Part shown: positions 1 through 8,384 of the stretch, one piece after another
Position numbering within the stretch: position 1 is the first letter of the stretch
How the letters are laid out: each line of letters begins with the position of its first letter
NCBI RefSeq assembly: GCF_000307105.1
Contig: NC_018645.1
Location: 2,937,501 to 3,001,500 of the forward strand
From: Desulfobacula toluolica Tol2
GTDB lineage: Bacteria > Desulfobacterota > Desulfobacteria > Desulfobacterales > Desulfobacteraceae
DNA length: 64,000 nt
Reading direction: 5' to 3'
Position numbers and translations under genes: made by a program
The notes under the pieces: generated by a model
Databases searched by the model: none
What the model was told of the DNA's origin: nothing
Seen by the model: only the letters and a program-made list of their open reading frames with translations

Positions 1-605
1 TGTATCAGAATGGGGAATATGACCTTTCCGGGTTTTCCGTGGGAATCGTAGACAATGATAAGATCATAGACGGTTCATATATCAGAAACAACCACAAACT
101 CATCGGGCTTGCATCAAACGGTGTTCACAGCAATGGTTTCTCCCTTGTCAGAAAAGTTTTTTTTGACAAATGCAAATACAGTGTCGACACAAAATCAGAA
201 GAACTGGGCACCACCCTTGGAGAAGAGCTGTTAAAGCCCACATTCATTTATGTCCCGACAATTATCAGCCTGATAAGAGATCTGCCCATTCACGGACTGG
301 TTCACATTACCGGCGGAGGCATTGATGAAAATATCATCCGGGTGATCCCGGAATCCTGTAAAGCCATTATTCACAAAGATGCCTGGGAAGTTCCGCCGGT
401 CTTCAAGCTCCTTCAAAAAGAAGGCGGGGTTCCTGATGCTGAAATGCAACGGACATTTAACAACGGCATCGGCATGGTTATGGTAGTACCTGAAGCATCT
501 GCCCAGGAAGTCATGGACAGACTCTCGGCAATGGACAAAAACGCCTATCTTATCGGTGAAATAGAAACCAGGGAAAATAATGAACCTCAAACCCAATGGG
601 TCTGA
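1..605 (+). CDS. purM: Phosphoribosylformylglycinamidine cyclo-ligase (AIR synthetase), C-terminal part
   Basis: This is the C-terminal half of PurM, which closes the imidazole ring in purine biosynthesis (FGAM + ATP to AIR). The reading frame is open from the left edge, so the 5' end lies outside the window. Visible family features are a DLSGF-V-GIV stretch, LIGLASNGVHSNGFSLVRKV (the conserved substrate-binding segment), HITGGGIDENI, and a C-terminal NNGIGMV segment. The stop is followed 15 bp later by tsaD on the same strand, so the two may be co-transcribed. A GTG at 39 is internal, because conserved PurM sequence continues upstream of it. Confidence 0.93.
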   Translation, partial: YQNGEYDLSGFSVGIVDNDKIIDGSYIRNNHKLIGLASNGVHSNGFSLVRKVFFDKCKYSVDTKSEELGTTLGEELLKPTFIYVPTIISLIRDLPIHGLVHITGGGIDENIIRVIPESCKAIIHKDAWEVPPVFKLLQKEGGVPDAEMQRTFNNGIGMVMVVPEASAQEVMDRLSAMDKNAYLIGEIETRENNEPQTQWV

Positions 606-620
606 TCGTTTCAGCTTATC

Positions 621-1622
621 ATGATAGTTCTCGGGATTGAATCCTCCTGTGATGAAACCGCAGCGGCAATTGTTCAGGATGGCACAAAAATTTTATCGTC
701 TATTGTTGCCTCCCAGATTGAAGTTCACCACAAGTATGGCGGCGTTGTACCGGAACTTGCATCCCGCATGCACATCGAAGCCATTACCCCGGTTGTGGAC
801 GAGGCTGTACAAAAAGCAGCCATTAACATCGAAGATATTGACGGGGTTGCCGCAACAAGAGGGCCGGGACTCATCGGGGCTCTTCTGGTGGGATTTTGTT
901 TTGCCAAATCATTTGCCTGGGCAAGACAACTTCCCTTTGCCGGTGTCAACCACCTGGAAGCTCACATCTATTCTTTGTTTCTGATGGACAACAAGCCAAA
1001 ATTCCCCTTTATAGCCCTGGTGGTATCCGGGGGACACACCAATATCTATCATGTCACTTCATATGACAATTTTGAGCTTTTGGGGCAAACAAGGGATGAC
1101 GCAGCAGGTGAAGCCTTTGACAAAGTGGCAAAAATGCTGGGAATAGGCTATCCCGGCGGCCCGATAATTGAAACTCTTGCAAAGACAAAAAATCCTGACG
1201 CCATCATGTTTCCCAGAACATTGCTTGAAAAAGGCAGTTTTGATTTCAGTTTCAGCGGCATCAAATCGTCTGTGGCCAGATATATCCATGACAAAAACAT
1301 CACAACAAAAGATGAAAAAGCACAGGTTGCAGCATCGTTTCAGGAAGCCGTCATTGATGTTCTGTCTCAAAAACTGATCAATGCAGCCCAGCATAAAAAA
1401 TGCCTGCGCATTGGTATTGCAGGAGGCGTGTCAGCCAACCAGACCTTTGTTAACAAATTATCCAAAAGAGCAAAAAGTAAAAACATCAAAGTTTTTTCCC
1501 CGCCGGTTGAACTGTGCGGAGACAATGCAGCCATGATTGCAGCAAGAGGGTATACCATGATTCAGCAAGGATCTTTATGTACCCTTGACCACGACGTATT
1601 CTCAAGAACAAAAACAGATTAG
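621..1622 (+). CDS. tsaD: tRNA N6-adenosine threonylcarbamoyltransferase TsaD
   Basis: TsaD transfers the threonylcarbamoyl group to A37 of ANN-decoding tRNAs, together with TsaB/TsaE. The 333-aa length is normal for the family. It begins with the ASKHA signature IESSCDETAAA, carries the metal-binding HxxxH motif (NHLEAH), the phosphate-binding SGGHT, the GEAFDKVAKMLGIGYPGGP block, and GGVSANQ near the C terminus. The start is the first ATG, which fits the family N terminus. No strong Shine-Dalgarno sequence is visible, so expression may depend on coupling with purM 15 bp upstream. It converges with nagZ, with only 8 bp between the two stops. Confidence 0.97.
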   Translation: MIVLGIESSCDETAAAIVQDGTKILSSIVASQIEVHHKYGGVVPELASRMHIEAITPVVDEAVQKAAINIEDIDGVAATRGPGLIGALLVGFCFAKSFAWARQLPFAGVNHLEAHIYSLFLMDNKPKFPFIALVVSGGHTNIYHVTSYDNFELLGQTRDDAAGEAFDKVAKMLGIGYPGGPIIETLAKTKNPDAIMFPRTLLEKGSFDFSFSGIKSSVARYIHDKNITTKDEKAQVAASFQEAVIDVLSQKLINAAQHKKCLRIGIAGGVSANQTFVNKLSKRAKSKNIKVFSPPVELCGDNAAMIAARGYTMIQQGSLCTLDHDVFSRTKTD

Positions 1623-1630
1623 CGTTTGGA

Positions 1631-2605
1631 TTATTCCCTTTCGGACAAATATTTTTTCTTTGTCCTTAATATTCTTTCTATTGATATTTTACCCATCAAA
1701 CAAAGCTTCTCATTTTCATTGAGAAGCCTTACTATTTCATGATAAGCAACATCAATATCAGGGCCTTTATGACAGATCAGGGCCATATCAATTCCTGCTT
1801 TCAAAATTTGCCGGACACAGGTTTTCATATCATAGGCAATCGCTTTCATGTCCAGATCATCGGTCATCACCAGCCCCTCATATCCCATTTGACCGCGTAA
1901 AAGGTCATGGACAATCCAAGGGGACAGGCTTGCCTGCCACCTTGGATCAAGCTGCGGGTATTGAATATGGGACAGCATGATCCCGCAGACGCCTTCATTC
2001 GTTGCATCTGCAAACGGAACCAGGTCGGATTGTTTAAGGGTTTCAAGATCAATATCCAATACAGGAAGATGAAAATGGGAATCCTTAACCGTTCTGCCAA
2101 TACCAGGAAAATGCTTGGCCACAGCCATGATGCCATTTTCCTGAAGAATATGGATCACGGCCATGCCAAGTTGTGATACGTTTTTTGCATCCCCTTTAAA
2201 CACCCGGTTTTTCATGATACTGTCAATGCCTTCGGGTGCAATATCCAGAACCGGAGCAAAATTCATGTTGATCCCGGCATGCTTTAACTCATCGGCTGTG
2301 ACAGCGGCAAAGTCCTCGGCATCACGGATGGATTCAATAAAGGGATTCCCTTTAAATTCCGTGAAAGGCGCTTTCAGCCTTGCAACCACCCCGCCTTCCT
2401 GGTCAACCGCCATAAACAGCGGCGGAACCCCGCAGGCTTTTGCATATTCCCGGCATTCACCGCAAAGAGCTGCGACCTGATCAGGGGACTCTATATTTCT
2501 TTTAAACAAGATGATACCACCGGCTTTGATATCCCGGATAATACACTTTAAATCCTCGTTGAATTCAATACCGTCAAACCCCAGCATCAAGCGCTGTCCG
2601 GCCAT
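1631..2605 (-). CDS. nagZ: Beta-N-acetylhexosaminidase NagZ (GH3)
   Basis: This is a GH3 glycosidase of 324 aa that removes N-acetylglucosamine from anhydro-muropeptides during cytoplasmic peptidoglycan recycling. Diagnostic features are the N-terminal MAGQRLMLGFDG, VDQEGGVVARL, the KHFPGIGRTVKDSH motif with the His/Asp catalytic dyad characteristic of NagZ, and VMTDDLDMKAI, which supplies the nucleophilic Asp. There is no signal peptide, in line with a cytosolic role. It lies downstream of the His-rich and DAC-like genes on the same strand (30-bp gap), so it may be the last gene of that transcript. Confidence 0.94.
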   Translation of the reverse strand: MAGQRLMLGFDGIEFNEDLKCIIRDIKAGGIILFKRNIESPDQVAALCGECREYAKACGVPPLFMAVDQEGGVVARLKAPFTEFKGNPFIESIRDAEDFAAVTADELKHAGINMNFAPVLDIAPEGIDSIMKNRVFKGDAKNVSQLGMAVIHILQENGIMAVAKHFPGIGRTVKDSHFHLPVLDIDLETLKQSDLVPFADATNEGVCGIMLSHIQYPQLDPRWQASLSPWIVHDLLRGQMGYEGLVMTDDLDMKAIAYDMKTCVRQILKAGIDMALICHKGPDIDVAYHEIVRLLNENEKLCLMGKISIERILRTKKKYLSERE

Positions 2606-2635
2606 TTTATTTTGATCTTTAATCTTTGTATCCTT

Positions 2636-3037
2636 TTAACCGATATCCTGAATTTTTTTCAATGCATCCTGAATCAAAACAGTCACCTCTTCGGACAATT
2701 TGCCTGCCTTTTCAATTTTTTCTGCAACCTCGTCAAGTCCCGCCTCTTTTGCTCTCCCTGCCCAGGTAAAGAATGTGTCTTTGTGACTGTTATTGTGATC
2801 AATCCAGTGACCAAACAATTTTTCAAGCTTTTGTTCAAACGTCAATTCATGGGAATGGCCTGTGTCATGGCCATGGGAGTGTCCGTGATCATGACTGTGT
2901 GGATGTCCGTGATCATGGCTATGCGTATGCTCATGCTTATGATCATGATTGTGATCATGTGAATGATCGTGGCTGTGATTGTGATCGTGTGAATGATCAT
3001 GTGAATGGCTGTGTGAATTATCTTTATCGTGTGTCAT
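2636..3037 (-). CDS. Histidine-rich metal-binding protein
   Basis: A 133-aa protein. Roughly residues 1-65 are almost entirely His alternating with Asp, Ser, Gly or Asn (HDHSHD-type units), followed by a compact helical domain of about 65 residues (FEQKLEKLFGHWIDH ... LSEEVTVLIQDALKKI). The His-rich part should bind transition metals such as Ni or Zn; the C-terminal domain recurs in other His-rich bacterial proteins but I cannot assign it a function. No signal peptide is visible, so it is predicted to be cytosolic. Its start overlaps the stop of the DAC-like gene by 4 bp (ATGA), which implies translational coupling. The opposite strand is open only because of the CAT/GAT repeats. Confidence 0.8.
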   Translation of the reverse strand: MTHDKDNSHSHSHDHSHDHNHSHDHSHDHNHDHKHEHTHSHDHGHPHSHDHGHSHGHDTGHSHELTFEQKLEKLFGHWIDHNNSHKDTFFTWAGRAKEAGLDEVAEKIEKAGKLSEEVTVLIQDALKKIQDIG

Positions 3038-4476
3038 AATATTACTCCAGTTAAATATTTTTCCAGACTCACAGGTTCAGGTGTATATTGATACACCGGC
3101 CGCCAATGGCTGAAAGCATTTATTTCAATCCCATTATAAATAATGGATACCGGCCTGTCCGCCGAAACAACCACAACAATGATACGGCTGTGAGCAGCAG
3201 AGAATCTCAAGGCCGAGTTATATCGCGCACCTCTTGCCATGTTTTCCCAGTTGATGGTTTTTCCATCCAGCAAACACCCGAACCCATGGATACACAGATC
3301 TGATGTAATATGAACTGCACCATCAATCTTTAAAAAAGAACAGGCAAGTTTCATATTTTTAGGTTCCAGGAGACTTATGGACGGTTCCAGCACATGGCCG
3401 GACAAATGCACGGGCGTTTCATTCAGATCAATCACCAGTGTGCAGCCATGCCGACCTTTCCCGGCGCTATGGACAAGATGTGAGATCAATTGGAACAAAA
3501 GCGTGCTATTTTCCGTAATAAAATTTGAATCCAGCAAAAGTTCCTCCAACTCAACCATCTTTGCCTCCCTGGTGGTTGAATGAAAACTGCCGTCAAAAAA
3601 AGATGCTATTTTTTCATTGCCCAGTTTTAAAAATCCGTAATCCCCCATAAAATCAGCGGTTATGGCATAATCTGGAATATCACTGTCAGTAATGCCGATA
3701 ATGGTGCAGCCGTCTGAGACCAGCTTTCTGTCTGAATTTTCAACAGCAACCAGAAGTTTCCTGATATGTTTCACATTGCTGATCACAGGGCGTTCATGCT
3801 TTTGTATCTTGGTAATATAAGATACCTCATTAATACTTTGCGGATCAGTAAAAAAAAGTGTTCCCCTTGCCCATGAGCCTTCTTCCCTGGTTTTGGAAAT
3901 ATTTAAAATATCATTTAAAATAGGGGGAATCAAAATTTTACTGTCAAATCCAAGATGTTTATCTCTTTCATCAACAATATAATCTGCAACAGCCTGCAAC
4001 GAATAATTTTTCAGCACATAATCAGATGAATTTATGGCAGTCGTTCTTGAATTATAATCATGGGCCAACAGGCAAACCGCCTGTTCCAGCCATCGTTCCG
4101 TGGGATGAATGGAACACATGTCAGGATGATGATCAGTCAGCCACATCTGATAAAAAAAATCATTGGAGCTTCCGCCATAAGAAATCAACCCGGACAATTC
4201 CAGATCATTTTCAGGTATTATATATCCCTGTGGCTGATTTGAAATTTTTTTCTTGATTTGCCGCCGCCATTCATCACCATTGTCGAAATAGATCTCTTTG
4301 AGCTTTGGTTCATGGCCCCTTAAAACATTCTGAGGGTCAAAAATCCAAACCGGATCATTTTCATGAGCGGCAAAAATCAAAGCCACCTTGCTTGGATTTG
4401 AATATTTGGAAAGACCTTCTTCAACCCCTTTGAGAATATTTGTAATACACAATTTATGATAAAATGCCTGATTCAT
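3034..4476 (-). CDS. DAC-fold (DisA_N-like, DACNV-type) putative sensor protein
   Basis: A 480-aa protein whose C-terminal third resembles the diadenylate cyclase fold. KIDGAVHIT (DGA motif, near residue 385) is followed about 30 residues later by RGARYNSALRFS, at the position where true c-di-AMP synthases have GTRHRAA. The replacement of RHR by RYN is typical of the DACNV class, proposed to bind a nucleotide as sensors rather than make c-di-AMP. The long N-terminal part has no motif I recognise. The gene overlaps the His-rich gene by 4 bp, with nagZ beyond. No ribosome-binding site is obvious before the ATG. Family assignment rests on the C-terminal motifs only. Confidence 0.68.
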   Translation of the reverse strand: MNQAFYHKLCITNILKGVEEGLSKYSNPSKVALIFAAHENDPVWIFDPQNVLRGHEPKLKEIYFDNGDEWRRQIKKKISNQPQGYIIPENDLELSGLISYGGSSNDFFYQMWLTDHHPDMCSIHPTERWLEQAVCLLAHDYNSRTTAINSSDYVLKNYSLQAVADYIVDERDKHLGFDSKILIPPILNDILNISKTREEGSWARGTLFFTDPQSINEVSYITKIQKHERPVISNVKHIRKLLVAVENSDRKLVSDGCTIIGITDSDIPDYAITADFMGDYGFLKLGNEKIASFFDGSFHSTTREAKMVELEELLLDSNFITENSTLLFQLISHLVHSAGKGRHGCTLVIDLNETPVHLSGHVLEPSISLLEPKNMKLACSFLKIDGAVHITSDLCIHGFGCLLDGKTINWENMARGARYNSALRFSAAHSRIIVVVVSADRPVSIIYNGIEINAFSHWRPVYQYTPEPVSLEKYLTGVIL

Positions 4477-4621
4477 TTATAATTGACCCGGGGTTATTAA
4501 TTAAAATACCATGGACATGATTGATACTCCGGTTATGCATCTATTTGCAAGAGTTTTTTATTGTAAAATACTGCCGGGCTTGCTATTGAAACAAAGAAAC
4601 CTAATGGAGGCACAAAAAAAT

Positions 4622-5314
4622 ATGAAAAATTTTCTTTTTTCTTTGATTACATTGGTCCTGGCGGTATCGGCATTCGCGCAAACCTCTCTTGCTCAAACCG
4701 GATATGTCTCTGATATGCTGCTGTTAACTTTCAGGCAAGGCCCCGGCAATTCATACGCCGTGATAAAAACAATACAAAGCAATACCCCCGTATCTATTAT
4801 AGAAGAGAAAAACGGTTTCTACAAAGTAACACTTCAATCCAATGAAACAGGGTGGGTGGATAAAAGATTCATTGTTTTCAAACAACCCAAAAGCATTGTT
4901 CTTGAACAGTTAAAACAGGAAAACAGCAGCCTTCAAAATAAAATCTCACAATTAAAGTCCTCTCCCCAGGCACTTGAAGAAACCATCAAACAACTTGAGG
5001 CATCATTAAAAACTGCCTTGGATGAAAAAACAAAGATAAGCCATTCATTTGCCGAAAACCAGAAAAAATACAATACCCTGATCAAACAATCTGGAAATAT
5101 TCAGAAACTGATTAACGAAAACAAAAGCCTTCAAAAAAAGAATGTCACCCTCACAAGGGATCTTGAGACACTGAAGAAAAACCATAAAGACCGTTTTAAA
5201 ACCAGCATGATCAAATGGTTTCTTGCAGGTGTAGGAGTTCTGCTGCTGGGATGGATTATCGGGAAAAACATTTCTTCACAAAAACGACGATCCGGTTCTT
5301 CCCTGCTGGGTTAA
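4622..5314 (+). CDS. SH3-and-anchor domain protein (TIGR04211-like)
   Basis: A 230-aa envelope protein. It has a signal peptide (MKNFLFSLITLVLAVSAFAQ), a bacterial SH3 domain at about residues 25-85 (YVSDMLLLTFRQGPGNSYAVI ... GWVDKRF), a coiled coil at about 95-195, and a single C-terminal transmembrane helix (WFLAGVGVLLLGWIIG) followed by basic residues. The order SP-SH3-coil-TM matches the SH3/anchor family, which is proposed to tether something at the cell wall side of the inner membrane. An upstream ATG at 4511 would add 37 residues, but the ATG at 4622 has a good GGAGG at -12 and starts directly at the signal peptide, so I use it. Confidence 0.85.
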   Translation: MKNFLFSLITLVLAVSAFAQTSLAQTGYVSDMLLLTFRQGPGNSYAVIKTIQSNTPVSIIEEKNGFYKVTLQSNETGWVDKRFIVFKQPKSIVLEQLKQENSSLQNKISQLKSSPQALEETIKQLEASLKTALDEKTKISHSFAENQKKYNTLIKQSGNIQKLINENKSLQKKNVTLTRDLETLKKNHKDRFKTSMIKWFLAGVGVLLLGWIIGKNISSQKRRSGSSLLG

Positions 5315-5507
5315 TCAAAACATATACTGATTCATTACTGAGCTTTCAACCATAAGATTCTGAGCTTTTCAGCCATCACAGAGATCTTCTTGCATGGCTG
5401 ATGTTATTTTTAAATCCATGGCGATTGTTGCTTGATCTATTCCTTGTTTAAGAATATTCTGGAATATGAAAATTTTTCACAAATAAAAAATCTTTAGGAG
5501 CAAACAA

Positions 5508-8159
5508 ATGACCGATCCGAGTTTAAAACAAACCCTTATTCTGGACCAGGAGACGTTTATCGTCCATAATCTCAATTTACTTGAACAAATGGGATTGGCA
5601 ACGATCAAGACCCTTCCGTTTGCTGCAAGAGTCCTGATAGAAAACCTGGCCCGAAATATGGACGCCAACATCATTCAATGGTCAGACGTGGTCAATGCTG
5701 CAAAATTCTATGAATCTCCTGCGCAAACGTCTGAACTGATTGCATTTTATCCGGCAAGGGTATTGATGCAGGATTTTACCGGAGTTCCGGCAGTGGTGGA
5801 TTTTGCCGCCATGAGGGACGCTGTGGATGCAGCCGGAGCCGATCCAAAAAAAATCAATCCCCTGGTTCCTGTGGACCTGGTCATTGACCACTCCATCCAG
5901 GTGGATCATTTTAAAGAAAAAAATTCATTCTTCTTGAACGCTCAAAAAGAATATGAACGAAATAAAGAACGATACCAGCTTTTAAAATGGGCACAGAAAA
6001 GCTTTGACAATTTCAGGGTTGTGCCGCCTGAATCCGGGATCTGCCACCAGGTAAACCTTGAATACCTTGCCCCGGTCGTTTCAACCAAGCAGACCAAAGA
6101 CGGTGTCCTGGCTTTTCCTGACACTCTTGTGGGAACAGATTCGCACACCACCATGATCAATGCATTAGGAGTTCTTGGCTGGGGTGTGGGAGGCATTGAA
6201 GCCGAAGCCGTGATGCTTGGCCAGCCCTATTATATGAACCTTCCCCAGATTATCGGCGTCAATTTCATCGGCAAACCCCAAACCCGGATCACATCAACAG
6301 ATATTGCCCTGTATGTCACTAACCGGCTTCGGGAAGAAAATGTAGTGGAAAAAATTGTTGAATATACAGGAGAAGGATTAAAATACCTGACCCTTACCGA
6401 CCGTGCAACCATTTCCAACATGGCACCGGAATATGGCGCTACAGCAGGTTTTTTCCCGGTTGACGAACACACATTGAATTATCTGAAAAAAACAAACCGC
6501 AGGAAAACCGCCTCCCTTGTGGAAGGTTATTGCAAGGCCTGCGGATTTTTCAACAATCATGACAATGAGATTACATTTTCCAAAAAAATTGACGTTGATC
6601 TTTCCTTGATTGAAACATCCATTGCAGGCCCGTCAAGGCCCCAGGATAGGATCTCCCTTGCCGGAGTCAAAGAAAAAACCACCAAAATATTTGACCTTGG
6701 AAACAGGCAACACATTCAGATCAACCCGGAAAACAAGCCTCATGCCCTGACCAACGGCAGCATCGTGATCGCGGCCATCACCTCCTGCACCAACACATCC
6801 AACCCCTATACCATGATAGGCGCAGGGCTTGCCGCCAAAAAGGCCGTGGAAAAAGGCCTGTCAATTCCCTGGCATGTTAAAACCTCCCTGTCCCCCGGTT
6901 CCAGGGTGGTGCTGGATTATCTGAAAAGCTCCGGGCTGATGGAGTATTTCCAGGATCTTGGCTTTAACAACACCGGTTTCGGGTGTATGACCTGTATTGG
7001 AAACAGCGGCCCTCTTGATCCTTTTATCGAAGAATCCATTAAAACAAACAACCTGGATGTCATGTCCGTTCTTTCCGGCAACCGGAATTTTGAAGCCAGG
7101 ATTCACCAGGAGGTAAAGGGCAATTTTTTAATGTCCCCCATACTTGTGGTCATATATGCCATTGCCGGAAAAATAGATATTGATTTTGAATCAGAACCCC
7201 TTGGGGTTTCACAGGACGGGAATCCTGTATTCATGAAAGATATCTGGCCCAAAGCCGATGAAATAAACCATTTTGTCGAAACCTATGTTCATGAAAAATT
7301 CTTCAAAGACCAGTATTCTCAAATCTTTAAAGGAGACAAACTCTGGCAGGAACTCAAGGTGGATGAAAGCACCACTTTCAAATTTGATGAAACGTCCAGT
7401 TATATCCGCAACCCGCCCTTTTTTAAAAATTTTTCCCTGAACCTGCCGGATCTTGAGGATATCAAAAATGCCAGAGCCCTTCTTGTGTTAGGCGATTCTG
7501 TGACCACGGATCATATTTCGCCTGCAGGTGCCATTCCCGTGGATTACCCGGCAGGGAAATATCTGATTGACAACAATATAAAACCCTGGGATTTTAATTC
7601 CTACGGTTCCCGCCGGGGCAATCATGAAGTCATGATGCGGGGAACTTTTGCCAATATCAGGATAAAAAACAAACTGGTCTCGGATGCGGGCGGTCTTACC
7701 CTTAAATTCCCTGAAAATGAACAATGCTATGTATTTGACGCCTCCCGAAAATACCGGGATGAACAAACAGATCTGCTTGTTTTCGGCGGAAAAGAGTACG
7801 GAACAGGATCTTCACGGGACTGGGCAGCCAAAGGCACCACTCTTTTAGGCGTAAAAGCGGTCATTGCCGAATCCTTTGAACGAATCCACAGGTCCAACCT
7901 TGTGGGCATGGGCGTTCTACCCCTGATTTTCAAAGAGGGACAGTCCTTTGAAACACTGGGACTTAGCGGGGATGAAGTCTTTGAAATACGCAATGCAAAC
8001 CAGATCAAACCCAATGATCTTTTAACTGTGAATGCCACAAAAAACGGCAAAAACAAAACATTCCAGGTTGTTGTCAAACTCAACACGGATATTGAGATCG
8101 ACTATATTAAAAACGGAGGCATCCTTCACTATGTATTGCGCCAAATGATCAAAGCATAG
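5508..8159 (+). CDS. acnA: Aconitate hydratase (AcnA/IRP1 type)
   Basis: An 883-aa monomeric aconitase that interconverts citrate and isocitrate in the TCA cycle. The three cysteines for the 4Fe-4S cluster are visible in ITSCTNTSNPYTM and GFGCMTCIGNSGPL. Other signatures are GTDSHTTMINALGVLGWGVG, the swivel-domain LVLGDSVTTDHISPAG, YGSRRGNHEVMMRGTFANIR, and GKEYGTGSSRDWAAKG near the C terminus. The ATG has TTAGGAG 8 bp upstream. It is followed by a perfect hairpin and then the malic enzyme gene on the same strand. Central carbon metabolism genes grouped like this fit an organism oxidising organic acids through the TCA cycle. Confidence 0.97.
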   Translation: MTDPSLKQTLILDQETFIVHNLNLLEQMGLATIKTLPFAARVLIENLARNMDANIIQWSDVVNAAKFYESPAQTSELIAFYPARVLMQDFTGVPAVVDFAAMRDAVDAAGADPKKINPLVPVDLVIDHSIQVDHFKEKNSFFLNAQKEYERNKERYQLLKWAQKSFDNFRVVPPESGICHQVNLEYLAPVVSTKQTKDGVLAFPDTLVGTDSHTTMINALGVLGWGVGGIEAEAVMLGQPYYMNLPQIIGVNFIGKPQTRITSTDIALYVTNRLREENVVEKIVEYTGEGLKYLTLTDRATISNMAPEYGATAGFFPVDEHTLNYLKKTNRRKTASLVEGYCKACGFFNNHDNEITFSKKIDVDLSLIETSIAGPSRPQDRISLAGVKEKTTKIFDLGNRQHIQINPENKPHALTNGSIVIAAITSCTNTSNPYTMIGAGLAAKKAVEKGLSIPWHVKTSLSPGSRVVLDYLKSSGLMEYFQDLGFNNTGFGCMTCIGNSGPLDPFIEESIKTNNLDVMSVLSGNRNFEARIHQEVKGNFLMSPILVVIYAIAGKIDIDFESEPLGVSQDGNPVFMKDIWPKADEINHFVETYVHEKFFKDQYSQIFKGDKLWQELKVDESTTFKFDETSSYIRNPPFFKNFSLNLPDLEDIKNARALLVLGDSVTTDHISPAGAIPVDYPAGKYLIDNNIKPWDFNSYGSRRGNHEVMMRGTFANIRIKNKLVSDAGGLTLKFPENEQCYVFDASRKYRDEQTDLLVFGGKEYGTGSSRDWAAKGTTLLGVKAVIAESFERIHRSNLVGMGVLPLIFKEGQSFETLGLSGDEVFEIRNANQIKPNDLLTVNATKNGKNKTFQVVVKLNTDIEIDYIKNGGILHYVLRQMIKA

Positions 8160-8178
8160 CCTTTTATTATGCCTAAAT

Positions 8179-8205
8179 GCCTGTTACATTTTTTTTGTAA
8201 CAGGC
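8179..8205 (+). terminator. Hairpin after aconitase gene
   Basis: A perfect 10-bp inverted repeat (GCCTGTTACA / TGTAACAGGC) encloses a 7-T loop 19 bp after the acnA stop. The thymines are in the loop and not after the stem, so it is not a textbook intrinsic terminator; it may also act as a 3'-end stabiliser. Confidence 0.5.
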
Positions 8206-8384
8206 CCGGGCGCTGCATTATCATCTTTTTTATCACCATAGCCACGCACGAATAAATATTTTTCAATAAATAAAATTCATTCATTTACCTTTCACCTTTA
8301 TGCCTTAATTTATGATATAATATGAAGTTATATTTTTTTTGAAGATATTTTATTAAATTGTAATTTAAGGATTTTTAAAAAGCC

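Noticed and set aside
2612-3039. Plus-strand reading frames opposite the His-rich gene, rich in Met/Val or Asp/His
   Set aside because: They are the complement of the CAT/GAT repeats, overlap a well-supported gene with a coupled start, and lack any family resemblance.
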